From Micromonospora sp. NBC_01740 (GTDB taxonomy: Bacteria; Actinomycetota; Actinomycetes; Mycobacteriales; Micromonosporaceae), in the NCBI RefSeq assembly GCF_035920365.1, contig NZ_CP109150.1, positions 2,728,001 to 2,792,000 on the forward strand: a stretch of 64,000 nt of DNA. Direction: 5' to 3'. Position 1 is the first letter of the stretch. Every line of letters begins with the position of its first letter. A program made the position numbers and the translations under genes. Below, one piece after another: positions 19,795 to 28,840 of the stretch. Below the pieces are notes generated by a model. The model saw only the letters and a list, made by a program, of their open reading frames with translations, was not told where the DNA came from and did not search any database.

Positions 19795-21044
19795 TCGTCG
19801 ATCTTTCCACCCGGGGCGGCGACCCTGCGGCGCCGTCCGCGGGGGCCCTCGACGGCCTGGCCCACGGGCCGGTCCCTCGACGCCCCGCGGCCGTTTCCCG
19901 GTCCCGCCTCCTCCGCGTGCCGGTCCTGCTGGTGTCGATCGTGCTGATCGTTGCCGCGCTGGTCGCCGTCGGCCTGGTGCTGGTGCGGCACGGCTCGGAG
20001 CGTCCGCCGGTGGGTGGCGACTCGGGACCGGCTGGCGGGCCCTCGGCCGCCATCGCGCCCGGCCGGCAGGCGTTGCGTGACCTGATGCCGCCCGAGGTGC
20101 GGATCGGCTCGGCGGTGGACGGTCGGGGGCTCAGCCTGGATCCCGCCTATCGGAGCCTCCTCGGCACCGAGTTCAACGGCATAACGGCCGAGAACGCCAT
20201 GAAATGGCGCAGCCTGGAACCGTTGCCAGGGGTGCATGCCTGGGCCGGCGCCGATCAACTCGTCGAGTTCGCTCAACAGCACGGCCAGGCGGTGTACGGC
20301 CACACCCTGGTGTGGCACAGCGACGTGCCCAAATGGGTCTCCCCGGACTGGCCGGCGGAACGGATCCGTGCCGTCCTCCGGGAACACGTGACGACGGTGG
20401 TCTCCCGGTACCGGGGACGCGTCTGGGCCTGGGACGTGGTCAACGAGGTGCTGGACGAGGACGGGACCCTGCGCGACACCCTCTGGCTGCGCAAGCTCGG
20501 TCCCGGATACGTCGCCGACGCCTTCCGCTGGGCCCACGCGGCCGATCCGGGCGCGCGTCTGTTCATCAACGACTACGGCGTCGAGGGCCAGACCCGGAAG
20601 GCGGACGCGCTGTTGAAGCTCGTCCGCGAGCTGCGCCGAGCCGGCGTCCCGGTGGACGGCGTCGGATTCCAGAGCCACCTCAGGTGGGACCAGCCACCTC
20701 GCGACCTCGTCGGGAACCTGCGCCGGTTCGCGCAACTGGGGGTCTCGGTGGCCATCACCGAACTGGACGTGCGGGTCGCGCTGCCGAGCACCCCGTCGAA
20801 GCTGGAACAGCAGGCCGCGCTCTACCGGCAGGTGCTCCGCGCCTGCCTCGCGGTACCCGCCTGCGTGTCGCTCACCGTCTGGGGCTTCACGGACGCGCAC
20901 AGCTGGATTTCGGGTTACCACCGCGGTTACGGGGCGGCGTGCCTCTTCGACAGCAACCTGGTCCCGAAACCCGCGCATGCCGCGTTGCTGGACGAGCTAC
21001 GCCGGCAACCACCCCGCACCGGGATGGCGCCGCGCCCCGGCTGA
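19791..21044 (+). CDS. Membrane-anchored GH10 endo-1,4-beta-xylanase
   Basis: A 417-residue protein: about 40 cytoplasmic residues, one membrane helix (about 42-65), a Pro/Gly linker, then a complete glycoside hydrolase family 10 barrel. Motifs: FNGITAENAMKW, GHTLVWHSDVPKWV, the acid/base glutamate in WDVVNEVL (Glu219) and the nucleophile in AITELDVR (Glu324), and SLTVWGFTDAHSWI. All catalytic positions are intact. It overlaps the pyruvyltransferase gene by 4 bp. Being anchored in, and co-transcribed with, a polysaccharide export cluster suggests that it may trim or release the cell's own polymer instead of plant xylan. Confidence 0.93.
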   Translation: MIVDLSTRGGDPAAPSAGALDGLAHGPVPRRPAAVSRSRLLRVPVLLVSIVLIVAALVAVGLVLVRHGSERPPVGGDSGPAGGPSAAIAPGRQALRDLMPPEVRIGSAVDGRGLSLDPAYRSLLGTEFNGITAENAMKWRSLEPLPGVHAWAGADQLVEFAQQHGQAVYGHTLVWHSDVPKWVSPDWPAERIRAVLREHVTTVVSRYRGRVWAWDVVNEVLDEDGTLRDTLWLRKLGPGYVADAFRWAHAADPGARLFINDYGVEGQTRKADALLKLVRELRRAGVPVDGVGFQSHLRWDQPPRDLVGNLRRFAQLGVSVAITELDVRVALPSTPSKLEQQAALYRQVLRACLAVPACVSLTVWGFTDAHSWISGYHRGYGAACLFDSNLVPKPAHAALLDELRRQPPRTGMAPRPG

Positions 21045-21123
21045 CCGGGACGAGGCCGCGGGCGTCCGGCCCGGGGCCCGCCGCCCCTCTGGTGACGACG
21101 ATTAGCACGGTGAAAGGAAGGTC

Positions 21124-22683
21124 GTGTCCGGGCAGACTCAGTTCCTCTCGACTGTGGCGCCGCACCAGGCACCGAGGTTCGATCCCGAACTCGGGGTGAT
21201 CACACCCCCTTCCAACGGCATGCCGCGGTCGGCGTTCGGTCGGCCCGTCGCCCCACGGGTCAGGTGGCGCCGGCGGTACGTGGCCTGCCTCGTCCTGATC
21301 GACTTCGTCGCCGCCCTGGCGGCGAGCCGGACCGTGGTGGCTCTGCTCGACGAGGCCGACGCGGGCTTCTGGGACCAGCGGGTGTTCGGCGGTACGGTCA
21401 GCGCGTTCGCCCTGGTGGCGAACCTCGGCGTGCCGTTGATGTGGATGACGGTCCTGGCCGCCGCCGGCGCGTACGACCGGCGGGCGCTCGGGCGCGGCAC
21501 CGAGGAACTCAAGCGGGTGGTGCGGGCCAACGTCGCGATGGCCGCCACCGTGTCGTTCCTGGCGCTCGGCTTCAAGAAGGACCTGTCCCGGGCGACGGTC
21601 GCCGCCATCATCCTCTGCCTGCTCTTCTACGCCCTGGTGTCCCGGGCGGGCGCCCGCGTCGTGCTCCGGCGGATCCGCCGGGTCAGCCAGCGGGCGTCAC
21701 AGCGGGTGCTGCTGGTCGGGAGGCTCTCCGACGCCTTGGCCGTGCACGAGGTGGTGACCCGCAACCCGGGTGCCGGGCTGCGCCCGATCGCCATCCACCT
21801 GCCGCACCATCCGCGGCCGGGGGAGCGCGTCACGGCGCCGGTGCCGGTCTACGTCGGCTGGGACCTGGTGCCGCTGGTGCAGCAGTTGGGCGCGGACACC
21901 ATCGCCGTCTGCGGTCCGGCCAGCCTCGAGTCGTACGAGCTGCGCAAGCTGGCCTGGCAGTTGGAGGGGACGGGGCTTGATCTCGTGGTGGTGCCGCAGG
22001 TCACCGACGTCACCGGCCCGCGCATCCACGTCCGTCCGATCGAGGGCCTGCCCCTGCTCAACGTCGAGGAGCCGACGATCTCGGGCCTCTCGCTGCTGGT
22101 CAAGAGCATGCTCGATCGGGCCGCCGCGTTGGTCGGGCTGCTGCTGCTGAGCCCGCTGCTGGCCGGGATCGCACTGGCCATCAAGCTGACCGACCGTGGA
22201 CCGGTGCTGTTCCGGCAGACGCGGATCGGCCAGGAGGGGCGGGCCTTCAAGGTCTGGAAGTTCCGCACCATGTACACCGACGCCGAGCAACGGCTGGAGG
22301 CGTTGCGCGATCGGAACGAGAGCGACGGGCTGCTCTTCAAGATCAAGGATGATCCTCGCGTCACGCCCATCGGCCGGCATCTGCGCGGGCTGTCGCTGGA
22401 CGAACTGCCCCAACTGGCGAACGTGCTGATGGGGCAGATGTCGCTGGTCGGCCCGCGTCCGCTGCCCACCGAGGACGACGACTACCGTGGCGACGTTCGG
22501 CGGCGCCTGCTCGTCCGGCCCGGCATCACCGGGCTCTGGCAGATCTCCGGCCGCTCCGACCTGACGTGGGAGGACGCGGTCCGGCTCGACCTGCACTACG
22601 TCGACAACTGGTCGCTCGTCTACGACCTGGGCATCCTGTGGAAGACGGTCAGCGTGGTGCTCGCGCGGCGCGGCGCCTACTGA
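21124..22683 (+). CDS. Polyprenyl glycosylphosphotransferase (exopolysaccharide initiating sugar transferase)
   Basis: A 519-residue WbaP/CpsE-type enzyme that loads the first sugar phosphate onto undecaprenyl phosphate. N-terminal half: four to five membrane helices and a CoA-binding-like cytosolic domain. C-terminal half: membrane re-entrant helix (about 335-355), then the catalytic domain with KVWKFRTMYTDAEQRL, DPRVTPIGRHLRGLSLDELPQL and LVGPRPLP, and RPGITGLWQISGRSDL. All catalytic motifs are intact. GTG at 21124 follows a GGAAGG ribosome site. It opens its own transcription unit 79 bp after the xylanase gene. Confidence 0.94.
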   Translation: MSGQTQFLSTVAPHQAPRFDPELGVITPPSNGMPRSAFGRPVAPRVRWRRRYVACLVLIDFVAALAASRTVVALLDEADAGFWDQRVFGGTVSAFALVANLGVPLMWMTVLAAAGAYDRRALGRGTEELKRVVRANVAMAATVSFLALGFKKDLSRATVAAIILCLLFYALVSRAGARVVLRRIRRVSQRASQRVLLVGRLSDALAVHEVVTRNPGAGLRPIAIHLPHHPRPGERVTAPVPVYVGWDLVPLVQQLGADTIAVCGPASLESYELRKLAWQLEGTGLDLVVVPQVTDVTGPRIHVRPIEGLPLLNVEEPTISGLSLLVKSMLDRAAALVGLLLLSPLLAGIALAIKLTDRGPVLFRQTRIGQEGRAFKVWKFRTMYTDAEQRLEALRDRNESDGLLFKIKDDPRVTPIGRHLRGLSLDELPQLANVLMGQMSLVGPRPLPTEDDDYRGDVRRRLLVRPGITGLWQISGRSDLTWEDAVRLDLHYVDNWSLVYDLGILWKTVSVVLARRGAY

Positions 22684-22699
22684 CTCCGGGCCACGCACC

Positions 22700-22719
22700 G
22701 GGCGGGTGGCGGCCCGCCC
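22700..22719. terminator. Short hairpin between convergent sugar-transferase and LCP genes
   Basis: GGGCGGG and CCCGCCC arms (7 bp) with a 6-nt loop lie between the stops at 22683 and 22721. A weak bidirectional terminator is plausible; there is no T-tract. Confidence 0.4.
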
Positions 22720-22720
22720 A

Positions 22721-23773
22721 CTATCGCTTGCCCCCGCTGATGATCTCCTTAACCGCGTCCCGGCGGACCGAGTCGTAGAACGACTTCACCCGATTCGCGT
22801 CGGCGAAGACGACGCTCTCGGTGCCGACCCGCCCGGTGCCCTTCGTCGGGCTGGTCAGGAAGAACAGGTTCCCGCTGCGCAGGCCGCGCAGCTCGGTGGC
22901 CATGTCCAACAGGGACAGGTCCTTGTCCACCGAGACGGAGTCCGAGGTGGCCTGGAGGAAGGAGTTCAACTTCCCCGGGTTGGTCAGGACGCCGCCCGAC
23001 GAGACCTTGTCCAGGATCGCCTTGATCACCTGCTGCTGGTGGCGGATCCGGGCGAAGTCCCCGTCCGCGAACTGCTTTCGCTGACGGGCGTAGTCGAGCG
23101 CGGCCTCGCCGTCCATCTCCTGCGGGCCCTGCGCGAAGGTCCGGAACGGCGGGTGGATCGAGGTGAAGGTCTTCTCCGAGGTGATCCGGACCCCACCCAG
23201 CGCGTCGATGATCTCCTTGAATCCGGCGAAGTCGACCATCGCCACATGGTCGACGCGGACCCCGGTGAACTTCTCTACGGTCTGCACCATCAGCGGCACG
23301 CCGCCCCACGCGTAGGCCGCGTTGACCTTGGCGTCCCGGCCGCCGTGGCCGCCGTCCCGCGACCGGGGCACGGGGACCCAGGTGTCCCGTGGGATCGAGA
23401 TGAGCTGCGCGCTCGACCGGTCCTTCGGCAGGTGGGCCAGGATAATCGTGTCGGTACGTGACCCCGACGTGCTCTCCGGGTCCCGGGTGTCGCTGCCCAG
23501 GATCAGGATGTTCATCGCGCCCTTGGTCACCGCCTGCGGGCGGGACTCCTCCGGCACGCCGGTGAAGGCGTCGACCCGCTCGATGTCCGACTCAACGGAG
23601 CGCAGGTAGAGCCCGCCGGCCACCACGCCGCCCACCCCGAGCAACGCGACCACCAGCAGGCTCACCAGGACGATCCGCCGCCAGCGGCGACGGGGCTTTC
23701 CCGCCGTCCGCAGCTCCTGGGGCTCGGGGCTGGCGGTTGTCGGCTCCGGCTCGACGGACTGTGGGGTTGGCAT
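22721..23773 (-). CDS. LytR-CpsA-Psr (LCP) family glycopolymer ligase
   Basis: A 350-residue type II membrane protein: basic cytoplasmic start, one helix (about 33-55), then an extracellular LCP domain. Conserved LCP motifs: ILGSDTRDPESTSGSRTDTIIL (Asp/Arg site), LISIPRDTWVPV, and AALDYARQRKQFADGDFARIRHQQQ with the pyrophosphate-binding arginines. LCP proteins transfer undecaprenyl-linked glycopolymers to peptidoglycan. It faces the exopolysaccharide operon, so it may attach that polymer to the wall. ATG at 23773 chosen; the frame stays open to 23950 but the extension looks noncoding. Confidence 0.92.
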   Translation of the reverse strand: MPTPQSVEPEPTTASPEPQELRTAGKPRRRWRRIVLVSLLVVALLGVGGVVAGGLYLRSVESDIERVDAFTGVPEESRPQAVTKGAMNILILGSDTRDPESTSGSRTDTIILAHLPKDRSSAQLISIPRDTWVPVPRSRDGGHGGRDAKVNAAYAWGGVPLMVQTVEKFTGVRVDHVAMVDFAGFKEIIDALGGVRITSEKTFTSIHPPFRTFAQGPQEMDGEAALDYARQRKQFADGDFARIRHQQQVIKAILDKVSSGGVLTNPGKLNSFLQATSDSVSVDKDLSLLDMATELRGLRSGNLFFLTSPTKGTGRVGTESVVFADANRVKSFYDSVRRDAVKEIISGGKR

Positions 23774-24132
23774 GCCGGCGATGCTACTGATCCGTCCGTT
23801 CGCCCGGGTACCCTCCTCCGGCTGGTGACGGCCCCCGTCCGTGCCGACCCGTCCACCTCGTCCTGTGAATCCGAGCGCGGGTATGGCAGCGGATTGGCTC
23901 ACGATCAGCGCGACGACGGGTCCCGACAGCACTGATGAGACACCCGGCATTGACGCTCATTGTCCTTATTGTCTGCTGGGGCTGCGGTCGGGGGTCGGGT
24001 GACTCTACGGTTACGGCGCTTCGCGATCGTCTCGTTGGCCGACGGGGGCACCGACGGTCAGGGCTGTCGGGTGTGGCTATTTCGGGCGACTGGATGGTTT
24101 CGGGCACTCCACTTCCAGACAGGAGCGCATGC
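23774..24132. other. 359-bp divergent intergenic region
   Basis: No gene supported. It separates the LCP gene from the secreted-protein gene at 24133 and must contain both promoters. A TTGACG (23949-23954) could serve as a -35 on the plus strand, but no matching -10 is clear. The GC content falls locally around 23950-23985 (cattgtccttattgtctg). Confidence 0.4.
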
Positions 24133-24693
24133 ATGAAACTGTCCATCCGGTCGAGAGGCGTGCTGATCGGCGCCGCGACGGCAGTCGTGGTCCTCGCGGG
24201 CGGTGCGGTCGGGGTGGGAGGCGCCCTCGCGGCGGATCCCACCGACGTACCGACCGAGACCAACGGCGGATCGATCGTCGAGGACTTCAAGTACCCGAAC
24301 GCCGCCGAGATCCTCGCGACGCAGAACGTCAAGTTGATCCGTGGCGACGGGCACATCCTCCTGGTCGACTGCGCCACGCCGCCGGTCGGCGACATCGGCC
24401 TGTTGAAGGTCCGGACCACCGACGAGCAGATCGGCGCCGACGGCATCGGACGCGTCTGTTTCAAGGTGACTTCTCCGTCCGGGTGGCTCGAGCTCGAGGT
24501 TCCCGGGGTGTACGAGATCCGCGGTGACGGTCAGCGCACGGGCACGGGCCACGAGGTGACCGCCGAGCTCGAGAGCGACGAGGGCGAGGAGATCACCGTC
24601 GACGTGGACCCGGACGGCAGCACCCAGGTGGGCCTGGGCGCCGACCCGACCGCTTCGCCCACGATGCTCCTTCGGCTCACGGTGACCGGCTGA
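24133..24693 (+). CDS. Small secreted protein of unknown function
   Basis: A 186-residue protein with a clear Sec signal peptide (MKLSIRSRGVLIGAATAVVV, predicted cleavage after ALAAD-like sequence near residue 35). The mature ~150 residues contain two cysteines and an acidic C-terminal region (ESDEGEEITVDVDPDG). No conserved family is recognised. ATG at 24133 has an AGGAG site 8 nt upstream. It is closed off by a strong hairpin terminator, so it is probably monocistronic and not part of the following large-protein operon. Confidence 0.75.
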   Translation: MKLSIRSRGVLIGAATAVVVLAGGAVGVGGALAADPTDVPTETNGGSIVEDFKYPNAAEILATQNVKLIRGDGHILLVDCATPPVGDIGLLKVRTTDEQIGADGIGRVCFKVTSPSGWLELEVPGVYEIRGDGQRTGTGHEVTAELESDEGEEITVDVDPDGSTQVGLGADPTASPTMLLRLTVTG

Positions 24694-24722
24694 CGTCAGC
24701 CGGTCGCGTCTTCCTTGAACAC

Positions 24723-24756
24723 GAGCACCTCGACGGTCCGAACCGTCGAGGTGCTC
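24723..24756 (+). terminator. Strong hairpin terminator
   Basis: A perfect 15-bp stem (GAGCACCTCGACGGT with ACCGTCGAGGTGCTC) and a CCGA loop lie 30 bp after the stop at 24693. The following bases are ctcggctcg without a T run, typical of actinomycete terminators. Confidence 0.8.
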
Positions 24757-24820
24757 CTCGGCTCGTCCCACTGCGGCACGGGCCAGTCCTGCGCATCATC
24801 CAACGGGGATCGGAGTGACC

Positions 24821-27800
24821 GTGAGTACGTCACCTGGTGTTTTCCTGTCCAAACCTCCTCTTCCGGGCGCGGTCCGACGCCGAGCGCTCGTCGCAGCGCT
24901 CATGGTGCTGGCACTGCTCACCGGCTTCCTGCGAGCCACGCCCGCTCGGGCCGAGGACCCGGCGGTCCCCCCGGACCGCGCGCTGGTCGTCAACGCCTGG
25001 AAGTCGGGGGGAATGCAGGTCCGGGCGGCGGCCGAGATCGCGCTGCTCGGCACCGACGCGCAGGTCAGTGAGTTCCTCAACGGTGGTCTGGAGAAGGCCC
25101 AGCGATTCGACGAACTCGACGCGGTGGCCGGCGTGGTCGGCGAAGGCGGGCCCTCCGTGCGGGCCGCCGCCAAACAGGCACTGGACGCCGCCGACGCCGG
25201 CGACCTGGAGGCGGTCTCGGCGTTCCTCTCGCATGGCTGGCAGGGGCCTTCCGACATCGACACTCGGCTGTCGGTCAACCAGGTGATGGCTGTCGGGGGC
25301 GATCAGGTCCGCGAGGCGGCGCAGCAGGCCCTCGACTCCGAGAACCCGGCGGTGATGCGGGCGTTCCTCGACTCCGGCTGGCAGTTGCAGTGGCAGACCG
25401 ATCAGCGGCTGCGGATCAACCAGGCGATGGCCACGGGAGGACCGCAGGTCCGCGCGGCCGGGCAGAAGGCGCTCGACGCCGGGACGCCGGAGGCGCTCGA
25501 GACCTTCCTGGCGTACGGCTGGTCGGTGGCGGCGGCCCAGGACGAGGAGGTCGCCACCCTTACCGGTCTGCTGGCCCAGGCGCAGGCCGCGGGCGAGGTG
25601 GCCGCCAGGGAGACGAAGCACGCCACGCAGGAGGCGGACCGGGCGAAGGCCGCGTCCGATGCCGCCCGGCGGGCCGCAGCGGACGCTGCGCGGGCCACCG
25701 AGGCCGCGAGGTCGAACATGAAGGAGGCTGCCGCACAGGCCAGGCGAGCCGCAGTCGCGGCGCAGAAGGCGGCGCAGGCGGCGAAGGTCGCCGTGCAGGC
25801 GGCCGCCGCCGCGAGCCGTGCGGCACGGGCCGCCTCGACCGCCGCCGCGCGAGCGGCGTCCGCGGCCTCGAAGGCCGGTCAGGCGGCGACCAAGGCATAC
25901 AAGGCAGCCGCCGACGCGGCGACGGACAGGACGAAGGCGGCGGACGCCCGCGCGAAGGCGGAGCAGGCCAACGCGGCGGCCCGGGACGCGGAGGAATTCG
26001 CCAAGAAGGCCGACGCGGCCGGTAAGGCGATCGAGGCGGGCCGGGACGCCGTGGCAGCGGCAAAATCGGCCGCCGCCCACGCGAGGTCGGCCGCGGCCGC
26101 GAACGACGACGCCGCCAGGCACGCCAACAGCGCCGGCGCGGACGCCCGGGAGGCGGTGGCCGCAGCCAACCAGGCCCGGGCCAACGCCGACCGGGCCACC
26201 AGGGCGGCAGCCGCCGCGGAGAAGTACCTCCAGGTGGCGATCAATGCCGCCTACGCGGCCCGCGACGCCGCGAAGCGCGCGGCGGTGAACGCCCGGGCTG
26301 CGGCGCAGGCCGCGATCTTCGCGGCCGACCATGCCGGAGAGGCGGCAGAGGCGGCGAAGCGCGCCACCGAGTACGCCAACGCGGCGACGCAGGCTGCCAC
26401 GGACGCGGTGAACGCCGGCGTGCAGGCGGCGGCGGTCTACGAGGCGGCCCGCGAGGCCGACGTGGAGCGGCTGGCGGTCTCCCGGGACCAGGGGCTGGAG
26501 GCCGCGCAGGCGGCGAACACCGAGTACGAGTCCCAGCAGCGCGCGGGCGACTGGGACGTCGAGCAGGCGGCGAAGCGGGATGCGGAGACCAGGAGCCTGA
26601 TCGCCGAGGTCCAGAACCCCGCCACTGCGCCGGCCAGGGCCGTCGCCGCCAGCCGCCAGGTTGCGCTGAACCTCACGTCGTCGCGGGGTGCCTGGACGCA
26701 GCAGGCTGCCATGGCGGCCCTGGCAGGCAGCGATGAGCAGGCGGTCGCGTTCGTCCGGACGGGGCTCGCCGCCACCGAGGCCCGGGACAACCGCCAGGCG
26801 GTCATGGACCTGGCGATCACCGAGAACACCGCACTGCGGGACGCGGCGCTGGCCGCGCTGGCCGGCAGCGACGCGGTGGTCGCGCAGTTCCTGCGCACCC
26901 AGAACTACCCGGGGCGCTACACGCAGGATCGGCTGAAGGTCAACCAGATCCTCGCTGCCGCCCGCACCGCTGGTGATGTCGTGCTCGAGCAGAAGGCACA
27001 GGAGGCGCTGGACGCCGACACCCTGCAGGCTCTGCGCGACTTCCTGGACACCGGCCAGTACACGGCTGCCGCCATCGGTGAGCGTGTGCGGGTCAACCAG
27101 GTCATCGCCGACCCGGCCAGTGGACCGGAGCTCAAGGCCGCAGCCCAGATCGCTCTGGACGGGCCCGCGCCCGGCCTGCGGGAATTCCTCGAGAGCGGCC
27201 GGTACATCGCCGCCGAGCGGGACTACGACAACGCCATTCACCTCACGGTCGTCGGCAGCCTCCTCGAGCGGATCAACGAGGTCGCAGAGACCGCCGTGAC
27301 GAACTCGTTCGAGGCGCAGGCCGTCGCGGCACGGGCGCGTAACGACGCCGCTCTGGCCGAGCAGCACGCCCGGGACGCGCTTCTCTCGGCGGACAAGGCG
27401 GAGGGTTACGCGAACAAGGCGAGGGGCTACGCGAGCCAGGCCGCTCAGTCGGTGCAGAAGGCCGCAGCCGCTGTCGCGACCGCCAAGGACGCGTCCACCC
27501 GGGCCAACGCCTCGGCCCGCAGCGCCATCCGGTCCGCCGCCTGGGCGGTCGCCTCGCACAAGAAGGCGATCAAGGCTGCTGCCGAGGCCAACGCCGCCGC
27601 CAAGCGTGCGTACGACTCGGCCAGGGCCGCCGGGGAGGACGCCAACGCCGCCGTCGCCGCCGCCAAGCAGGCGTACGACACGTACTCCCACGCCCAGGGC
27701 CTCGAGATCGCGAAGTGCCACACGGAGTATGCGGCCGATCCCATCGTCGAGCTCGAGAGGATTCTGAGCGGCACGCAGCACGAGTGGTACCGCAACTGCG

Positions 27801-28840
27801 TCGCCAACGTCGTTCCCGACCCGGCAGAGCTGGCCAACCGGGCCTACACCAACGCCGCCCTGTGCGACATCTATCCCCAGGGCAGCCAGCTCTACCAGAA
27901 CTGCATCCACTCCACCCTCGACCCCGAGTTCAAGGGGATGCAGCCGCTGATCTTCTTCGTCGAGTTGGTGAAGGGGCTCGTCGCCACTCTCGCTCCGGTC
28001 GGGGCGCTCGCCATCGTGCTCTGCGTCGCCACCGTCGTCTGCGGAGCCGTCGCGGGGACTCTGCTCACCGTCGGCGAGGTCGGGCTCAACGTCTACAAGC
28101 TGATCAACGGGGATCAGACCCTCGCGCAGACCCTGCTCAAACTCGGCCAGACAGCGCTCGAAACCCTGGTGTTCCTCGGTGCCGCGAAGCTCATCAGCGC
28201 TGGCTTCCAGAGCGCCCGTGCTCTCTACATCGCCAACCAGAACGCCAAGAAGGCGCAGGCGGAGCTGAAGGCGGTGAACGCCATCCGGCTGAAGATGGTG
28301 GAGGTCACCTCCTGCCTGTGGCGTGGCAGTGCCGTCACCCTCGCAGGTGTCGCGCTTCTCGCCCCAGTCGGTGCCTCCACGGCCACCGCCCCTGCCCCGT
28401 CGGTCGTTCACGACGCACGGCAGATCTCTCTGGCGGCACCGCAATCCGCGCCAGGGTGTGGCGTCGAAACGGTACGGGAGGCCGAATACGAGTGGCGGCA
28501 TCCGGAGAGCAGGAGCCTGTTCGACGCCTATCTCGACGACAAGGGCGGTCTCTGGATGCTGGTCGAGGTCACAGAGGGGTCCCCCGTCCGAGGCAGAGAC
28601 ATCTTCATTCGGATCATGTCGCTGTTCGGGAGCCGCGTGAAGACGGTTGAAGGTAACCTCGTGGACTCCAACAAGGATTCCTTCGCCGCCGCGCTTGCCG
28701 CCGGAAAGACTCCTACAGAGGCGGCATGGGCGACCTGGACCGGAAAGATGGCGCGTGAGCACGGCTACACGAAGATTCTCCACGTCGATCAGGAGGTTTT
28801 TCCGGACAAGCCGGTGCGGATCACCTTCGGGAGGCCATAA
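24821..28840 (+). CDS. Giant secreted ALF-repeat protein with C-terminal polymorphic-toxin-like module
   Basis: A 1339-residue protein. Signal peptide ends about residue 44 (TPARA). Residues ~48-235 hold four ALF-type repeats (pattern VxxAAxxALDxxxxxxxxxFLxxGW), ~260-545 an extreme alanine-rich helical stretch, ~610-805 four more ALF repeats, ~835-960 a second Ala/Lys helical stretch. A Cys-containing spacer, hydrophobic helices (about 1044-1088 and a second group after 1110) and an Ala/Pro linker follow. Residues 1213-1339 form a separate polar domain (GRDIFIRIMSLFGSRVKTVEG, then AAWATWTGKMAREHGYTK). The architecture of export signal, repeats, hydrophobic segment and variable tail is that of polymorphic toxins. 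GTG 24821 is preferred over GTG 24815 because GGAG lies 5 nt upstream. Confidence 0.85.
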   Translation: MSTSPGVFLSKPPLPGAVRRRALVAALMVLALLTGFLRATPARAEDPAVPPDRALVVNAWKSGGMQVRAAAEIALLGTDAQVSEFLNGGLEKAQRFDELDAVAGVVGEGGPSVRAAAKQALDAADAGDLEAVSAFLSHGWQGPSDIDTRLSVNQVMAVGGDQVREAAQQALDSENPAVMRAFLDSGWQLQWQTDQRLRINQAMATGGPQVRAAGQKALDAGTPEALETFLAYGWSVAAAQDEEVATLTGLLAQAQAAGEVAARETKHATQEADRAKAASDAARRAAADAARATEAARSNMKEAAAQARRAAVAAQKAAQAAKVAVQAAAAASRAARAASTAAARAASAASKAGQAATKAYKAAADAATDRTKAADARAKAEQANAAARDAEEFAKKADAAGKAIEAGRDAVAAAKSAAAHARSAAAANDDAARHANSAGADAREAVAAANQARANADRATRAAAAAEKYLQVAINAAYAARDAAKRAAVNARAAAQAAIFAADHAGEAAEAAKRATEYANAATQAATDAVNAGVQAAAVYEAAREADVERLAVSRDQGLEAAQAANTEYESQQRAGDWDVEQAAKRDAETRSLIAEVQNPATAPARAVAASRQVALNLTSSRGAWTQQAAMAALAGSDEQAVAFVRTGLAATEARDNRQAVMDLAITENTALRDAALAALAGSDAVVAQFLRTQNYPGRYTQDRLKVNQILAAARTAGDVVLEQKAQEALDADTLQALRDFLDTGQYTAAAIGERVRVNQVIADPASGPELKAAAQIALDGPAPGLREFLESGRYIAAERDYDNAIHLTVVGSLLERINEVAETAVTNSFEAQAVAARARNDAALAEQHARDALLSADKAEGYANKARGYASQAAQSVQKAAAAVATAKDASTRANASARSAIRSAAWAVASHKKAIKAAAEANAAAKRAYDSARAAGEDANAAVAAAKQAYDTYSHAQGLEIAKCHTEYAADPIVELERILSGTQHEWYRNCVANVVPDPAELANRAYTNAALCDIYPQGSQLYQNCIHSTLDPEFKGMQPLIFFVELVKGLVATLAPVGALAIVLCVATVVCGAVAGTLLTVGEVGLNVYKLINGDQTLAQTLLKLGQTALETLVFLGAAKLISAGFQSARALYIANQNAKKAQAELKAVNAIRLKMVEVTSCLWRGSAVTLAGVALLAPVGASTATAPAPSVVHDARQISLAAPQSAPGCGVETVREAEYEWRHPESRSLFDAYLDDKGGLWMLVEVTEGSPVRGRDIFIRIMSLFGSRVKTVEGNLVDSNKDSFAAALAAGKTPTEAAWATWTGKMAREHGYTKILHVDQEVFPDKPVRITFGRP

